Of a stretch of 54,996 nucleotides of DNA, positions 45,507-53,625 are shown one piece after another. Each line of letters begins with the position of its first letter. The first letter of the stretch is position 1. The notes under the pieces were generated by a model that saw only the letters and a program-made list of their open reading frames with translations, did not search any database and was not told the origin of the DNA. This DNA is from Prosthecobacter sp. (GTDB lineage: Bacteria > Verrucomicrobiota > Verrucomicrobiia > Verrucomicrobiales > Verrucomicrobiaceae): positions 1 through 54,996 of the forward strand of contig NZ_JACSRD010000051.1 in NCBI RefSeq assembly GCF_014879935.1, written 5' to 3'. A program made the position numbers and the translations under genes.

Positions 45507-46421
45507 ATGAAGCGTCTGCTTTCCCTCATTGTCTCCCTTTCCTTCGCCAGCTCCGCGTTTTCGGCGGACAAGAAATCCATCGTCATGATCGCGGGCAAGC
45601 CTTCGCACGGACCTGGGCAGCATGAGCACAATGCGGGCATCCAGCTCCTCAAGAAGTGCCTGGAACAAGGCGTGGCTGACCAGGTGGACATCAAATACCA
45701 TCTGAATGGCGAATGGCCGTCGCAGGAGGAACTGTCGAAGGCGGACACCGTGGTGATCTATTCCGATGGCGGCGGCGGGCATCCCGCGTTGCAGGAAGAC
45801 CGCCTTCAGCAGCTCGACAAGGAGATGAAACGCGGATGCGGCTTTCTCACGCTGCATTATGCGGTGGAGCCAACGATCGAGAAGGGTAACAAAGAGTTCA
45901 TCGACTGGATGGGCGGCTGCTTTGAGATCAATTGGAGCGTGAATCCGCACTGGGACGCGAATTTCAAAGAACTGCCGGCCCATCCAATCAGCGAAGGCGT
46001 GAAGCCCTTTGGCACGAATGACGAATGGTACTTCTACATGCGCTTCCGCAAAGGCATGGAAGGCGTGACGCCGATCCTCAGCGATGTGGCTCCGGATTCG
46101 ACCATGAGCCGTCCGGATGGCCATCACAGCGGCAACCCCGCCGTGCGCGAGTCGGTGAAGAACAAGGAGAAGCAGCATGTCGCCTGGGCTTGCGAGCGTG
46201 CGGACGGCGGACGTGGCTTTGGCTTCACCGGTGGCCACTTCCACAAAGGCTGGGCGAACAACGACCAGCGCAAACTCGTGCTGAATGCGATTTTGTGGAC
46301 CGCGAAGGCGCAGATTCCCGCCGACGGCGTCGCCTCCACCGTCACCGAGGAGGACATGGTGGCGAATCTGGACCTCAAACCCGGTCAAGGCCTGCCTGAG
46401 AAGCCGAAGAAGGTGAAGTAA
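45507..46421 (+). CDS. secreted ThuA domain protein
   Basis: 304 aa from ATG 45507 with signal peptide MKRLLSLIVSLSFASSAFSA. ThuA-like fold: IVMIAGKPSHGPGQHEHNAG, LSKADTVVIYSDGGGGHPA, GCGFLTLHYAVEP, FGTNDEWYFYMRF, and RGFGFTGGHFHKGWANNDQRKLVLNAILW. Class I amidotransferase-like folds of this group are linked to trehalose or other sugar use and often accompany Gfo/Idh/MocA and DUF1080 genes, as here within 2-6 kb. It is divergent from the K+ channel with a 115-bp shared promoter region. Confidence 0.88.
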   Translation: MKRLLSLIVSLSFASSAFSADKKSIVMIAGKPSHGPGQHEHNAGIQLLKKCLEQGVADQVDIKYHLNGEWPSQEELSKADTVVIYSDGGGGHPALQEDRLQQLDKEMKRGCGFLTLHYAVEPTIEKGNKEFIDWMGGCFEINWSVNPHWDANFKELPAHPISEGVKPFGTNDEWYFYMRFRKGMEGVTPILSDVAPDSTMSRPDGHHSGNPAVRESVKNKEKQHVAWACERADGGRGFGFTGGHFHKGWANNDQRKLVLNAILWTAKAQIPADGVASTVTEEDMVANLDLKPGQGLPEKPKKVK

Positions 46422-46439
46422 AGGGAAGGGCCTTGAACC

Positions 46440-46467
46440 GCTGCAGAGGACCACGGACCTCTGCAGC
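46440..46467 (+). terminator. hairpin after the ThuA gene
   Basis: GCTGCAGAGG (46440-46449) and CCTCTGCAGC (46458-46467) are perfect 10-bp arms with an 8-nt loop, 18 bp after the ThuA stop. No T-run follows, so it may instead be a stabilising 3' structure. Confidence 0.5.
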
Positions 46468-46489
46468 CCGAGGTGGTGGCCTGCATCTG

Positions 46490-46816
46490 ATGAAAGCGAC
46501 CCAGCTCACTCAAGGCGGGAAATCCCGCCTGATGTATGTCGAGAACAAGACCGGCGAGATCGACGGTCATCGGGCTCGAATCGGCTGGGTGACGTTTTCG
46601 AAGACAGGATGCTCGGTTTACTACCGGGGTCTGACGCTTCGCAAGGTCCGGGGCGGCGGCGTCCGGGGCAACTTCAAGAACGACGCCACCGAGGAGGAGT
46701 TTTGGATCTCAGGAGTCAAACAACGCGGCAGCAACGCGCACTGGGCGGAGAGAGCCGTGGGCATCCACGTCGATGAAGACGCTGTCGAAGCGTATCGCTC
46801 GGTGCGTCAGGCCTGA
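46490..46816 (+). CDS. small conserved protein of unknown function
   Basis: 108 aa from ATG 46490. It opens MKATQLTQGGKSRLMYVENK and contains ARIGWVTFSKTGCSVYYRGLTL, EEEFWISGVKQRGSNAHW and VDEDAVEAYRSVR. This resembles a widespread family of about 100-residue proteins that databases sometimes mislabel as 1-deoxy-xylulose-5-phosphate synthase; it has no such enzyme domain. Soluble, mostly beta. It ends 2 bp from the convergent CBS gene. Confidence 0.72.
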   Translation: MKATQLTQGGKSRLMYVENKTGEIDGHRARIGWVTFSKTGCSVYYRGLTLRKVRGGGVRGNFKNDATEEEFWISGVKQRGSNAHWAERAVGIHVDEDAVEAYRSVRQA

Positions 46817-46818
46817 AC

Positions 46819-47268
46819 TCAGCCTGGGTAACCACCGGCGATGTATTTCTCCAGTTGCTCGATCGTCATGCGCTGTGTCGCGATGATCCAGCGCACGAGG
46901 TCGCCGATGGAGATGATGTCGATCAGCGTCCCGTTCTCGACCACTGGCAGATGCCGCACGCGGAACTGCGTGACGAGGTTCATGCATTCGGCCACGCTTT
47001 GCTCAGGGGCCACCGTCACCACCTCACACGTCATGATCTCGCCCACCTTCGTGTCCTTCGACGACCTGCCCATCAACGCGACTTTCTTCATGTAATCACG
47101 CTCAGAGACAATGCCGGCCAGCCGTCCGCCCTCCACGACGGGGAGGGCGCCGATGCTCTTGTCCGCCATCAGTTTGATCGCTTCAAACACCGTCGCGTGC
47201 GGCGAAATCGACCACAATTCCCTGTTCTTGTGCTCCAGGAGCGTGCGGGCGGCAGTGGTGATTTCCAT
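46819..47268 (-). CDS. stand-alone CBS-pair protein
   Basis: 149 aa from ATG 47268 (MEITTAARTLLEHKNRELW); an ATG at 47313 adds 15 residues and cannot be excluded. Two CBS motifs: SISPHATVFEAIKLMADKSIGALPVVEGGRLAGIVSERDYMKKV and IMTCEVVTVAPEQSVAECMN through the RHLPVVENGTLIDIISIGDLVRWI segment. Such proteins bind adenine nucleotides, and some sense NADH or AMP. The neighbouring K+ channel/NDH-2-CBS unit is 1.4 kb away, so a shared sensing role is possible but unproven. Confidence 0.88.
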   Translation of the reverse strand: MEITTAARTLLEHKNRELWSISPHATVFEAIKLMADKSIGALPVVEGGRLAGIVSERDYMKKVALMGRSSKDTKVGEIMTCEVVTVAPEQSVAECMNLVTQFRVRHLPVVENGTLIDIISIGDLVRWIIATQRMTIEQLEKYIAGGYPG

Positions 47269-47400
47269 GGTCGGGATGGAACCACAATCGCCGTCTCCAA
47301 GGCAAGCCTTCATTTCAGGGCTTCCGGCCTGGCACCGCCCTCACAAAGATGATTCCTGATGCGCGACTCAGGCCGCTGGCTTCGTTCTGTGCTCCTCGCC

Positions 47401-48744
47401 ATGAACACCTCGCCCCAACCTCTCTCCCGTCGTCGTTTCGTCGGTGCCGCCGGTCTCATCGCCGGCAGCATGATCACCCGCCCGCTCTTTGGCCAGAACG
47501 CGCCCAGCAACAAGCTCAACGTCGCCCTCATCGGCGTGTGGGGTCGCGGACTCGCGCACTACGACTCCATCGCGGAGGAAAATGTCGTCGCGCTGTGCGA
47601 CATCAATGAGGCGCGCTTTCCGAAGGCGCTGGAGCGCTTTCCGAAGGCCACGACTTACATCGACTGGCGCAAATGCCTGGACCACAAGGACCTCGACGCC
47701 GTCGTCGTCTGCACACCGGACCACACGCATGCCTTCATCGCCAACTGGGCGCTGAAACGCGACCTGCACTGCTACTGCGAGAAGCCGCTCGCCATCACAG
47801 TCAATGAAGCGCGCACCGTGCGCGCCACGTGGCAGACGAAGAAGGACAAACTGGCCACTCAAGTCGGCATGCAACGTCATGCGAACCCGAACTTCAACCG
47901 CGTGCGCGAACTCATCCGCGACGGAGCGATTGGCGAGCTGAAAGCCGCCTACGCCTGGGGCAACCGCCAGATCCCGAAGCCCGGCTACTTCCCGGAGGAA
48001 GGAACGCCGCCGGAAGGCTTCCACTACGACCTGTGGCTTGGCCCTTCGCCCTTCCATCCCTACAATCCCGCCTACTTCTCCGGTGGAGCCGGGGCGAACT
48101 GCCTCTCCTGGAACATGTTCTGGGACTTCGGTGCCGGACAGATCGGCGACATGGGCAGCCACACCATGGACCTGCTCTGGAACGCCGTGGATGGGGGCCT
48201 GCCCACCTCCGCAGAAGCCACGGGCGATGCCTACAACTCCGACGTGACGCCGGTGAAGTGCGAATCGCACTTCGAACTGCCCGCCAACGACTGGCGCGGG
48301 CCGATCACCGTGAGCTGGTATCAAGGCGGTGCCATGCCGCGCTCGCCGAAGCCGTCGATTGACCTCACCAAGATCGGTCACGGAGCCATGTTCAAGGGCA
48401 CCAAAGGCTTCCTCATCGCCGATTTCGACTCCCGCATGATCGTGCCTTTCGGCAACGACGCCGACATGAGCTACTACAAGCCTCGCAAGAAGGAGGACCT
48501 GCTGCCGGACCTCGGCCACTTCCAGAAACAGTGGTTCGACGCCTGCAAAGACCCGTCCAAACCCACCGCGTGCAACTTCGGCTACAGCGCCGACATGATC
48601 GAGATGATGCTCCTCGGCCTCGTCGCCTATCGCACCGGCAAAAAGATCCAATACGACGGCAAAACCGGCAAAAGCCCCGACACGCCTGAAGCGAACGCCT
48701 TCATGACGAAGGAATACCGCCCCGGCTGGAACATCGACGGCTAA
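47401..48744 (+). CDS. Tat-exported Gfo/Idh/MocA family oxidoreductase
   Basis: 447 aa from ATG 47401, the start of a Tat leader ([16 protein letters not shown]). The Rossmann motif is [15 protein letters not shown], then [35 protein letters not shown] and CEKPLAIT (the family EKP catalytic-site lysine). The C-terminal half has [15 protein letters not shown] and YRPGWNIDG. It probably oxidises or rearranges a sugar or cyclitol with bound NAD(P), as in the export-folded glucose-fructose oxidoreductase group. The 3' end is convergent with the alpha/beta hydrolase gene at 48834. Confidence 0.9.
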   Translation: MNTSPQPLSRRRFVGAAGLIAGSMITRPLFGQNAPSNKLNVALIGVWGRGLAHYDSIAEENVVALCDINEARFPKALERFPKATTYIDWRKCLDHKDLDAVVVCTPDHTHAFIANWALKRDLHCYCEKPLAITVNEARTVRATWQTKKDKLATQVGMQRHANPNFNRVRELIRDGAIGELKAAYAWGNRQIPKPGYFPEEGTPPEGFHYDLWLGPSPFHPYNPAYFSGGAGANCLSWNMFWDFGAGQIGDMGSHTMDLLWNAVDGGLPTSAEATGDAYNSDVTPVKCESHFELPANDWRGPITVSWYQGGAMPRSPKPSIDLTKIGHGAMFKGTKGFLIADFDSRMIVPFGNDADMSYYKPRKKEDLLPDLGHFQKQWFDACKDPSKPTACNFGYSADMIEMMLLGLVAYRTGKKIQYDGKTGKSPDTPEANAFMTKEYRPGWNIDG

Positions 48745-48758
48745 AGCACCCTCATATG

Positions 48759-48808
48759 CCTCTCCCCGTCGCTGATGCCGTAGCTCGCAGGCATTCTTCG
48801 GGGTGAGG
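48759..48808. terminator. bidirectional terminator hairpin
   Basis: CCTCTCCCCG (48759-48768) pairs with CGGGGTGAGG (48799-48808) with one mismatch, and inside it ATGCC (48775-48779) pairs with GGCAT (48790-48794). It lies between the convergent Gfo/Idh/MocA and alpha/beta hydrolase genes. Confidence 0.5.
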
Positions 48809-48833
48809 GCTGGCTGATTGGCGCTGTGAGTCG

Positions 48834-50162
48834 CTACTCCGACTTCAGCCCTGCCGTGTTCACTGCGATCACACGATAGGCGTGCTTCTTGCCCGCCTCG
48901 GCGGTTTTGTCGATGAAGGTCATCTTCACCAGCGGGTTCGACGGTGTGTCGCTGTATTGCTGGCCTTGGAAGATCGGGCGGCCGAAGGGATTCTTCGCGT
49001 CCTGCGGCACGGTGCCAATTTCCTTCCCATCGCGTTCGATGATGAAGTGGCCGAGGCCGCTTTCGAGGTCCCCTTCCGCGTCCCAGGTGAGTTCGGCGCC
49101 GTTTACACGCACGTTCGTCGGCCCAGGCGGCGGCGTGGTATCTGGAACGTGCGTGTCTTTGACGAACTGCATCCACTTCTTCGCCGTCGCTTCATCGGGC
49201 AGCCAGACAGCCTTTTTGGCATCGCCATCGTAGTTCGCGGCAGCGACGGCGTCGGTGCCGAGCAAGGGCGCAAGCCACGCACCCTTTGTGGGCATCGCGT
49301 TCATCGGTTCACCGCTTTTCTGCGGCAGACGGGCGGCAAGACAGGCGTCGAGCCACGGAATCGCCATGTAGCGTGAATTGCCGCACTCGTGTGCCGTCAG
49401 TGGATCGACGGCGACGCCGATCAAGCCGCCCTTGCCACGCACTGCGGTGAAGAATGCCTCATTCGATGGCCACACGCCGGCAAAGCGGCCTTCCTTGACC
49501 GTCACGCCTTCCTTCGTGCCGGGATTGCACATCACCGGCACCTTCAGCGCTGCATCCGGCACCGTGTGCGCCTTGATCGTCGTGCGCTTCTCATCAGGCG
49601 TCAGAAGCGGCACGCCGCTGCGCAGCCAGGCGCAGGCCACGCGTTCCGGATGGGTCAAAACCATGCCGCCGGCCCAATGTCCGCCGCCGCTGTGGCCCCA
49701 CAACGCCCAGGGCACGTTCGACAGCTCAGGGTGGCCGCTCTTCGCGCCGAGATCAGCGAGGCACTTTTGAAATGCCGCGCCTGATCCATTCCGCGGATCG
49801 CACCACATCTGGCAGTCCGCCTTCTCCGGCTGCTCATACGATGGCGACAGCAACGCACAGTCGTGCTTCTTCGCCAAAGCCTGCCAGTGCAGGTCATAAG
49901 CCCCTGTGAGACCGGATTTGCACGAGCCCTCACCGCAGCCGTGCTGATGCACGATCACTCCGCGCAGTGATTTCACTCCAGGTGGGATCCAGATCGTGTA
50001 GTTCACCGGGAAAATCAGCTCGCCAGGCGCTGCCTTCGGCATCGGAGCCTCATAGCGCACCCGGTAGTAGGGCGCATCGGCCGGAGGAAACACATCGTAG
50101 GGCGCATTCTGCGCGGACAACGAACTGGCGGTGATGAGAAGAGCGAAGGCAAGATGACGCAT
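48834..50162 (-). CDS. secreted alpha/beta hydrolase with C-terminal Fn3-like domain
   Basis: 442 aa from ATG 50162 ([18 protein letters not shown]); the open frame to 50477 overlaps the divergent SGNH gene. Feruloyl-esterase/PHB-depolymerase-like features: [12 protein letters not shown], then nucleophile elbow [11 protein letters not shown] (S158), and a His in [10 protein letters not shown]. Residues about 350-442 look like a fibronectin-III sandwich ([51 protein letters not shown]). Probably an extracellular carbohydrate esterase. Confidence 0.83.
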   Translation of the reverse strand: MRHLAFALLITASSLSAQNAPYDVFPPADAPYYRVRYEAPMPKAAPGELIFPVNYTIWIPPGVKSLRGVIVHQHGCGEGSCKSGLTGAYDLHWQALAKKHDCALLSPSYEQPEKADCQMWCDPRNGSGAAFQKCLADLGAKSGHPELSNVPWALWGHSGGGHWAGGMVLTHPERVACAWLRSGVPLLTPDEKRTTIKAHTVPDAALKVPVMCNPGTKEGVTVKEGRFAGVWPSNEAFFTAVRGKGGLIGVAVDPLTAHECGNSRYMAIPWLDACLAARLPQKSGEPMNAMPTKGAWLAPLLGTDAVAAANYDGDAKKAVWLPDEATAKKWMQFVKDTHVPDTTPPPGPTNVRVNGAELTWDAEGDLESGLGHFIIERDGKEIGTVPQDAKNPFGRPIFQGQQYSDTPSNPLVKMTFIDKTAEAGKKHAYRVIAVNTAGLKSE

Positions 50163-50237
50163 GGCGGGGAGCAAACAGAGAACAGCTTCAAGAAGTTGCA
50201 CGCAAGCAGGTGAAAACTGCGTTTGATCCCGGCTCGC

Positions 50238-51065
50238 ATGAAACTCGTCCTCGCCTCCACCCTTTTCGTCCTTCAGGCCGCCTCGTTGGCGCAAACCTCG
50301 ACCCATCCACCCAAAGGCGAGCCCACCAACGCCACGGAGGCCGCCGCGCAAAAAGCGAAGGCGGATGCGGTCGTCGAGGAGAAGTATCAGGCCTTCGTGG
50401 CGAAGCTGCCGCCGGACCAGCAGGCCTGGGAACGCGTGCTGCAGGACCAGCTTGGCGGTTTTTACCTGCCCATCCACAAACGCGAGAAGATCGCCGGCCG
50501 CTCCAGTGCCTGGGACTTCGTGCAGGATGATCCAAAGCTGCCGCGTGTGCTGCTGATCGGCGATTCCGTCTCACGCGGTTACACGCAGGCCGTGCGCAGG
50601 GCGCTGGCTGACAAGGTGAACGTGCATCGTGCCCCTGCGAACTGCGGCCCCACGGCCAGCGGTCTCAAAAACATCGACGTCTGGCTCGGCGACGGGAAGT
50701 GGGACCTCATCCACTTCAACTTCGGCATCCATGACCGCAACACGCCCGTCGCCGACTACCAGCAGCGTCTCGAACAGCTCATCGAGCGCATGAAGAAGAC
50801 CGGCGCGAAGCTCGTCTGGGCCAGCAGCACTCCCTGCCCCGACACCAAGGACGGCAAATACAAGGCGGCGCCGATCCCCGAACGCAACGCCGCCGCAGCC
50901 GAGGTGATGAAGAAGCACGGCATCGCCATCGATGACCTTTTCACAGCCATCACGCCGCATCTGGCGACGATGCAAAATCCCGACGACGTCCACTTCAACG
51001 CGCAGGGCTACGATTTCCTCGGCGAAACCGTCGCGCAGGCCATCACGTCGGCTTTGAACAGATAA
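50238..51065 (+). CDS. secreted SGNH/GDSL-type hydrolase
   Basis: 275 aa from ATG 50238 (signal [19 protein letters not shown]); an ATG at 50223 adds five residues. A helical stretch (30-85) precedes the SGNH fold: block [12 protein letters not shown] (S110), block [13 protein letters not shown], block [12 protein letters not shown], and block [11 protein letters not shown] with D249/D250 and H252. Likely an acetyl-esterase acting on polysaccharide or lipid. It starts a plus-strand run with the esterase at 51086 (20 bp gap). Confidence 0.88.
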   Translation: MKLVLASTLFVLQAASLAQTSTHPPKGEPTNATEAAAQKAKADAVVEEKYQAFVAKLPPDQQAWERVLQDQLGGFYLPIHKREKIAGRSSAWDFVQDDPKLPRVLLIGDSVSRGYTQAVRRALADKVNVHRAPANCGPTASGLKNIDVWLGDGKWDLIHFNFGIHDRNTPVADYQQRLEQLIERMKKTGAKLVWASSTPCPDTKDGKYKAAPIPERNAAAAEVMKKHGIAIDDLFTAITPHLATMQNPDDVHFNAQGYDFLGETVAQAITSALNR

Positions 51066-51085
51066 TCGCCAGCGTCCCTTCCCCC

Positions 51086-51988
51086 ATGAAGCTCCTCACC
51101 ATCCTGCTCGTCGCCCTTGGTGGCGCCTCCATCGCCGCCGAAAAACCAGCGAAGAAAAAATCCGCCATGGGTGCCGACGCGCCGCCCGGCAAAGTTTACA
51201 TCTACAAAGAGAGCGCCGGGAAGCCGCGCCAGATGGAGATCTACTTTCCGCCGAATCACGACCCCGCGAAGTCGAAGGTGCCCGGCATGATCCTCTTCCA
51301 CGGCGGCGGCTGGGGTGGCGGTTCGCTCGGCCAGTTCCGCATCGCCTGCGCCTACTTCGCCAGCCGCGGGCTCGTGTGTGCCACGGCGGAGTATCAGATG
51401 CTCGGCAAGGCCGACACGGCCAAACTGCCTGCGGGCGAAAGCCGGAAGCGCGTGTGCGTCACCGATGCCAAAAGCGCCATCCGCTGGTTCAAACAGCATG
51501 CCGTTGAGCTGGGCCTCGATCCCCAGCGCATCATCACCGGCGGCGGCTCGGCGGGCGGACACATCAGCGCCCTCTCCACCATGAATCCCGGCCTCAATGA
51601 CCCCGCAGACCCCAAAGACATCGACACGAGTGTCGTCGCTTACGTGTGGTTCAATCCCGCCTTCGCCCCTGATGACGACAAGGACGCCGAGATCGACATT
51701 CTGCGCCATTTGAAGGCCGATCTGCCGCCCGCGATCGCCTTCTTCGGCGACATGGACGGCTGGAAGAAAGGGTGGGACGTCGCTCACGCGAAGTGGAAGT
51801 CGCTCGGCACCAAGGCCATCGATCTCCAGATCGCCCCCGGCCAGTCGCACAGCTTTTTCAACAAGGGTCCCTGGCAGACTGTGACTCTCATCGCCGCCGA
51901 CCGCTTCCTCGTGCAGCACGGCCTCCTGTCCGGCGAACCGACCCAAACGATGCCCGCCAGCGGCGAGAAGCTGGTGCCGACGCCTTGA
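51086..51988 (+). CDS. secreted alpha/beta hydrolase (esterase/lipase, HGGG type)
   Basis: 300 aa with a short signal peptide (1-18). Oxyanion motif FHGGGWGGGS (72-75), nucleophile GGGSAGGH (S155), a likely acid in FFGDMDGW and His in GQSHSFF. This matches the hormone-sensitive-lipase/BD-FAE-like esterases common in polysaccharide loci, and it sits 20 bp after the SGNH hydrolase, so both may deacetylate the same glycan. The 116-bp spacer to the next gene holds the GGTCAAG array. Confidence 0.88.
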   Translation: MKLLTILLVALGGASIAAEKPAKKKSAMGADAPPGKVYIYKESAGKPRQMEIYFPPNHDPAKSKVPGMILFHGGGWGGGSLGQFRIACAYFASRGLVCATAEYQMLGKADTAKLPAGESRKRVCVTDAKSAIRWFKQHAVELGLDPQRIITGGGSAGGHISALSTMNPGLNDPADPKDIDTSVVAYVWFNPAFAPDDDKDAEIDILRHLKADLPPAIAFFGDMDGWKKGWDVAHAKWKSLGTKAIDLQIAPGQSHSFFNKGPWQTVTLIAADRFLVQHGLLSGEPTQTMPASGEKLVPTP

Positions 51989-52014
51989 GGCTACGCCGTC
52001 AAAACGCTTCGCTT

Positions 52015-52087
52015 GGTCAAGCAATCGTCAAGAAGGTCAAGACGGCCTATCTTGACCCCTTGACCATTTCTTGACCCAACCTTGACC
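52015..52087. repeat. GGTCAAG/CTTGACC array forming a long hairpin
   Basis: Three GTCAAG units (52015, 52026, 52035) are followed by four CTTGACC units (52051, 52059, 52070, 52081). The half 52015-52042 pairs with 52050-52076 over about 27 bp with few mismatches around a 7-nt loop; the inner arms GGTCAAGA/TCTTGACC are perfect. It lies just upstream of the DUF1080 gene. It may be an operator array, a transcript hairpin or a small mobile palindrome. Confidence 0.65.
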
Positions 52088-52104
52088 TTCTCGACCATCA
52101 CTCC

Positions 52105-52896
52105 ATGCGCCCGCTTTTCCTCCTCCTTTCGTCCTTCGTCGTTCTGCATTCGTCATTCGCCGCTGAAGAAGGATTCACCTCACTTTTCAACGGCCGCGAC
52201 CTCACTGGCTGGGATGGCGATCCCAAGCTCTGGAAAGTCGAGAACGGCATCGTCATCGGCACAAATCCCGCGCCGGAGGCCATGGCGAACAACAGCTTCC
52301 TCATCTGGCGCGGCGGCACGGTGAAGGATTTCGAATTGCGCGCCACCGTCCGCGTCATCGGCGACAACAACAGCGGCATCCAGTATCGCAGCCGCGAGCT
52401 GAAGGACGTGGCCCCGTGGGTCATCACCGGCTACCAGTGCGACATCCATCCCGCCATCGAGCACACCGGCATGACCTACGAGGAGCGCGGCCGCGGCATC
52501 TTCGGCCTGAACGGCAAAAACGTGATGCTCGATCCTGACGGTGCTCTCTGGCAGCTCAGTGAGCACGAGCCGGTGAAGGTCGATGTGAGCCAGTGGAACA
52601 TGTATATCATCATCGCCAAAGGAAACCGCCTCCACCACTTCATCAACGGCCAGCCCACCTCCGAGCTCATCGACCACGACGCGACCAAACGTGCCCTGGA
52701 AGGCTTGCTTGCCATTCAGCTCCACCGCGGCAATCCCAACCGCGTCGAAATCAAAGACCTCCACCTCAAAGTCCTGCCCCAGGCAAATCTCGTGCCGTTT
52801 GAGGCTTTCAAGCTCGCCCCGGCCATCAAGATCGAAAAACCGCGCACCAGCCGGCCGCAAGGCACCGGACCCGTGGTGCCGGCGCGCAAACCATGA
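52105..52896 (+). CDS. secreted DUF1080 (3-keto-disaccharide hydrolase-like) protein
   Basis: 263 aa. Signal peptide MRPLFLLLSSFVVLHSSFAA, the core of which is encoded by the dispersed repeat. The DUF1080 concanavalin-like domain follows: FTSLFNGRDLTGWDGDPKLW, ENGIVIGT, SFLIWRGGTVKDFELRATVRV, NNSGIQYRSR, GYQCDIHPA, WNMYIIIAKGNRLHHFINGQ and GLLAIQLHRGNP. It should hydrolyse or bind 3-keto glycosides. The stop overlaps the next gene's start (ATGA 52893-52896), coupling it to an HD phosphohydrolase. Confidence 0.9.
   Translation: MRPLFLLLSSFVVLHSSFAAEEGFTSLFNGRDLTGWDGDPKLWKVENGIVIGTNPAPEAMANNSFLIWRGGTVKDFELRATVRVIGDNNSGIQYRSRELKDVAPWVITGYQCDIHPAIEHTGMTYEERGRGIFGLNGKNVMLDPDGALWQLSEHEPVKVDVSQWNMYIIIAKGNRLHHFINGQPTSELIDHDATKRALEGLLAIQLHRGNPNRVEIKDLHLKVLPQANLVPFEAFKLAPAIKIEKPRTSRPQGTGPVVPARKP
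52126..52160 (+). repeat. copy C of the TTTCGTCATTC-type dispersed repeat (signal-peptide coding)
   Basis: This 35-bp segment encodes SSFVVLHSSFA of the DUF1080 signal peptide. It matches copy A (18556-18590), in an unrelated sulfatase gene, at about 31 of 35 bases and in the same frame. Confidence 0.65.
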
Positions 52897-53540
52897 TCGC
52901 TGATCCGGCTAACTACGTCTTCACCTCCCTCGATTACTGGCTGCCGCTGGCGGAGCGAACGGGCATCGTGGGCGATGAGCCTGGATGGCATGAGAGGCTG
53001 GTGAATGCCTATGGAGAGCCGCAGCGGGCTTATCATTCGTTGCAGCATCTGGAGGAGTGTTTGGGTGTTTTGGATGAGGCGAAGGGTTTCATGCAGCAAC
53101 CTGATCTCATCGAGATGGCGCTGTGGTTTCATGATGCGGTCTATGATCCGAAAAGTGGCGAAAATGAGGCTTTGAGCGCGGCGATGGCTCTCGAAGCACT
53201 TGGAGGTACCGAAACGGCACACGAGGTGGCGCGGCTGATCATGCTCACAAAGTCACACGAGCCCGGCGAAGGGCCGGATGATGTGTGGATCATCGACATT
53301 GACCTCGCCATCTTCGCGCAGTCGGCCTCGCGGGTGCTGGAGTATGAGCGGCAGATTCGCGAGGAATACAGATGGGTGCCAGAAGAGGTGTATCGCGAGA
53401 AGCGGGCGGAGGTTTTGACCGGGTTTCTGCGGCGTGAGCAGATTTACCTCACCGAATGGGCGAGGCAGCGGTTTGAAGAGAGGGCACGGGAGAACTTGCG
53501 ACAACTCATCTCGGCACTTGCTCCTGATTTTCCCAGATGA
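52893..53540 (+). CDS. HD-domain metal-dependent phosphohydrolase (COG4339-like)
   Basis: 215 aa, no signal peptide, so cytoplasmic. The motif pair YHSLQHLEECL and ALWFHDAVYD matches the H...HD metal site of small HD proteins in the COG4339 group; IIDIDLAIFAQ supplies a further aspartate. The C-terminal half is helical. Substrate unknown, possibly a nucleotide or sugar phosphate. It is translationally coupled to the DUF1080 gene by a 4-bp overlap, which is unusual for a secreted/cytoplasmic pair. Confidence 0.85.
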   Translation: MIADPANYVFTSLDYWLPLAERTGIVGDEPGWHERLVNAYGEPQRAYHSLQHLEECLGVLDEAKGFMQQPDLIEMALWFHDAVYDPKSGENEALSAAMALEALGGTETAHEVARLIMLTKSHEPGEGPDDVWIIDIDLAIFAQSASRVLEYERQIREEYRWVPEEVYREKRAEVLTGFLRREQIYLTEWARQRFEERARENLRQLISALAPDFPR

Positions 53541-53578
53541 ATCGGGGCGATAAATCTAAACACGACCTTAGAAATAGA

Positions 53579-53610
53579 CGCGAAATCTAAAGTGACTTTT
53601 AGATTTCGCG
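53579..53610. promoter_or_regulatory. perfect 13-bp inverted repeat upstream of the DUF4143 ATPase
   Basis: CGCGAAATCTAAA (53579-53591) and TTTAGATTTCGCG (53598-53610) flank a 6-bp spacer. AAATCTAAA also occurs at 53552-53560 as a direct copy. The site ends 15 bp before the ATG, overlapping any promoter or 5' UTR, so it is probably an operator or an mRNA hairpin covering the start. The region is AT-rich compared with its surroundings. Confidence 0.6.
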
Positions 53611-53625
53611 CCTTAGTTTAGCGGC

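Noticed and set aside
44943-46454. 503-aa minus-strand frame
   Set aside because: Crosses the K+ channel gene in another frame and is antisense to ThuA; no domain pattern.
47368-49176. 602-aa minus-strand frame
   Set aside because: Antisense to the Gfo/Idh/MocA gene and overlapping the hydrolase in a different frame; compositionally odd.
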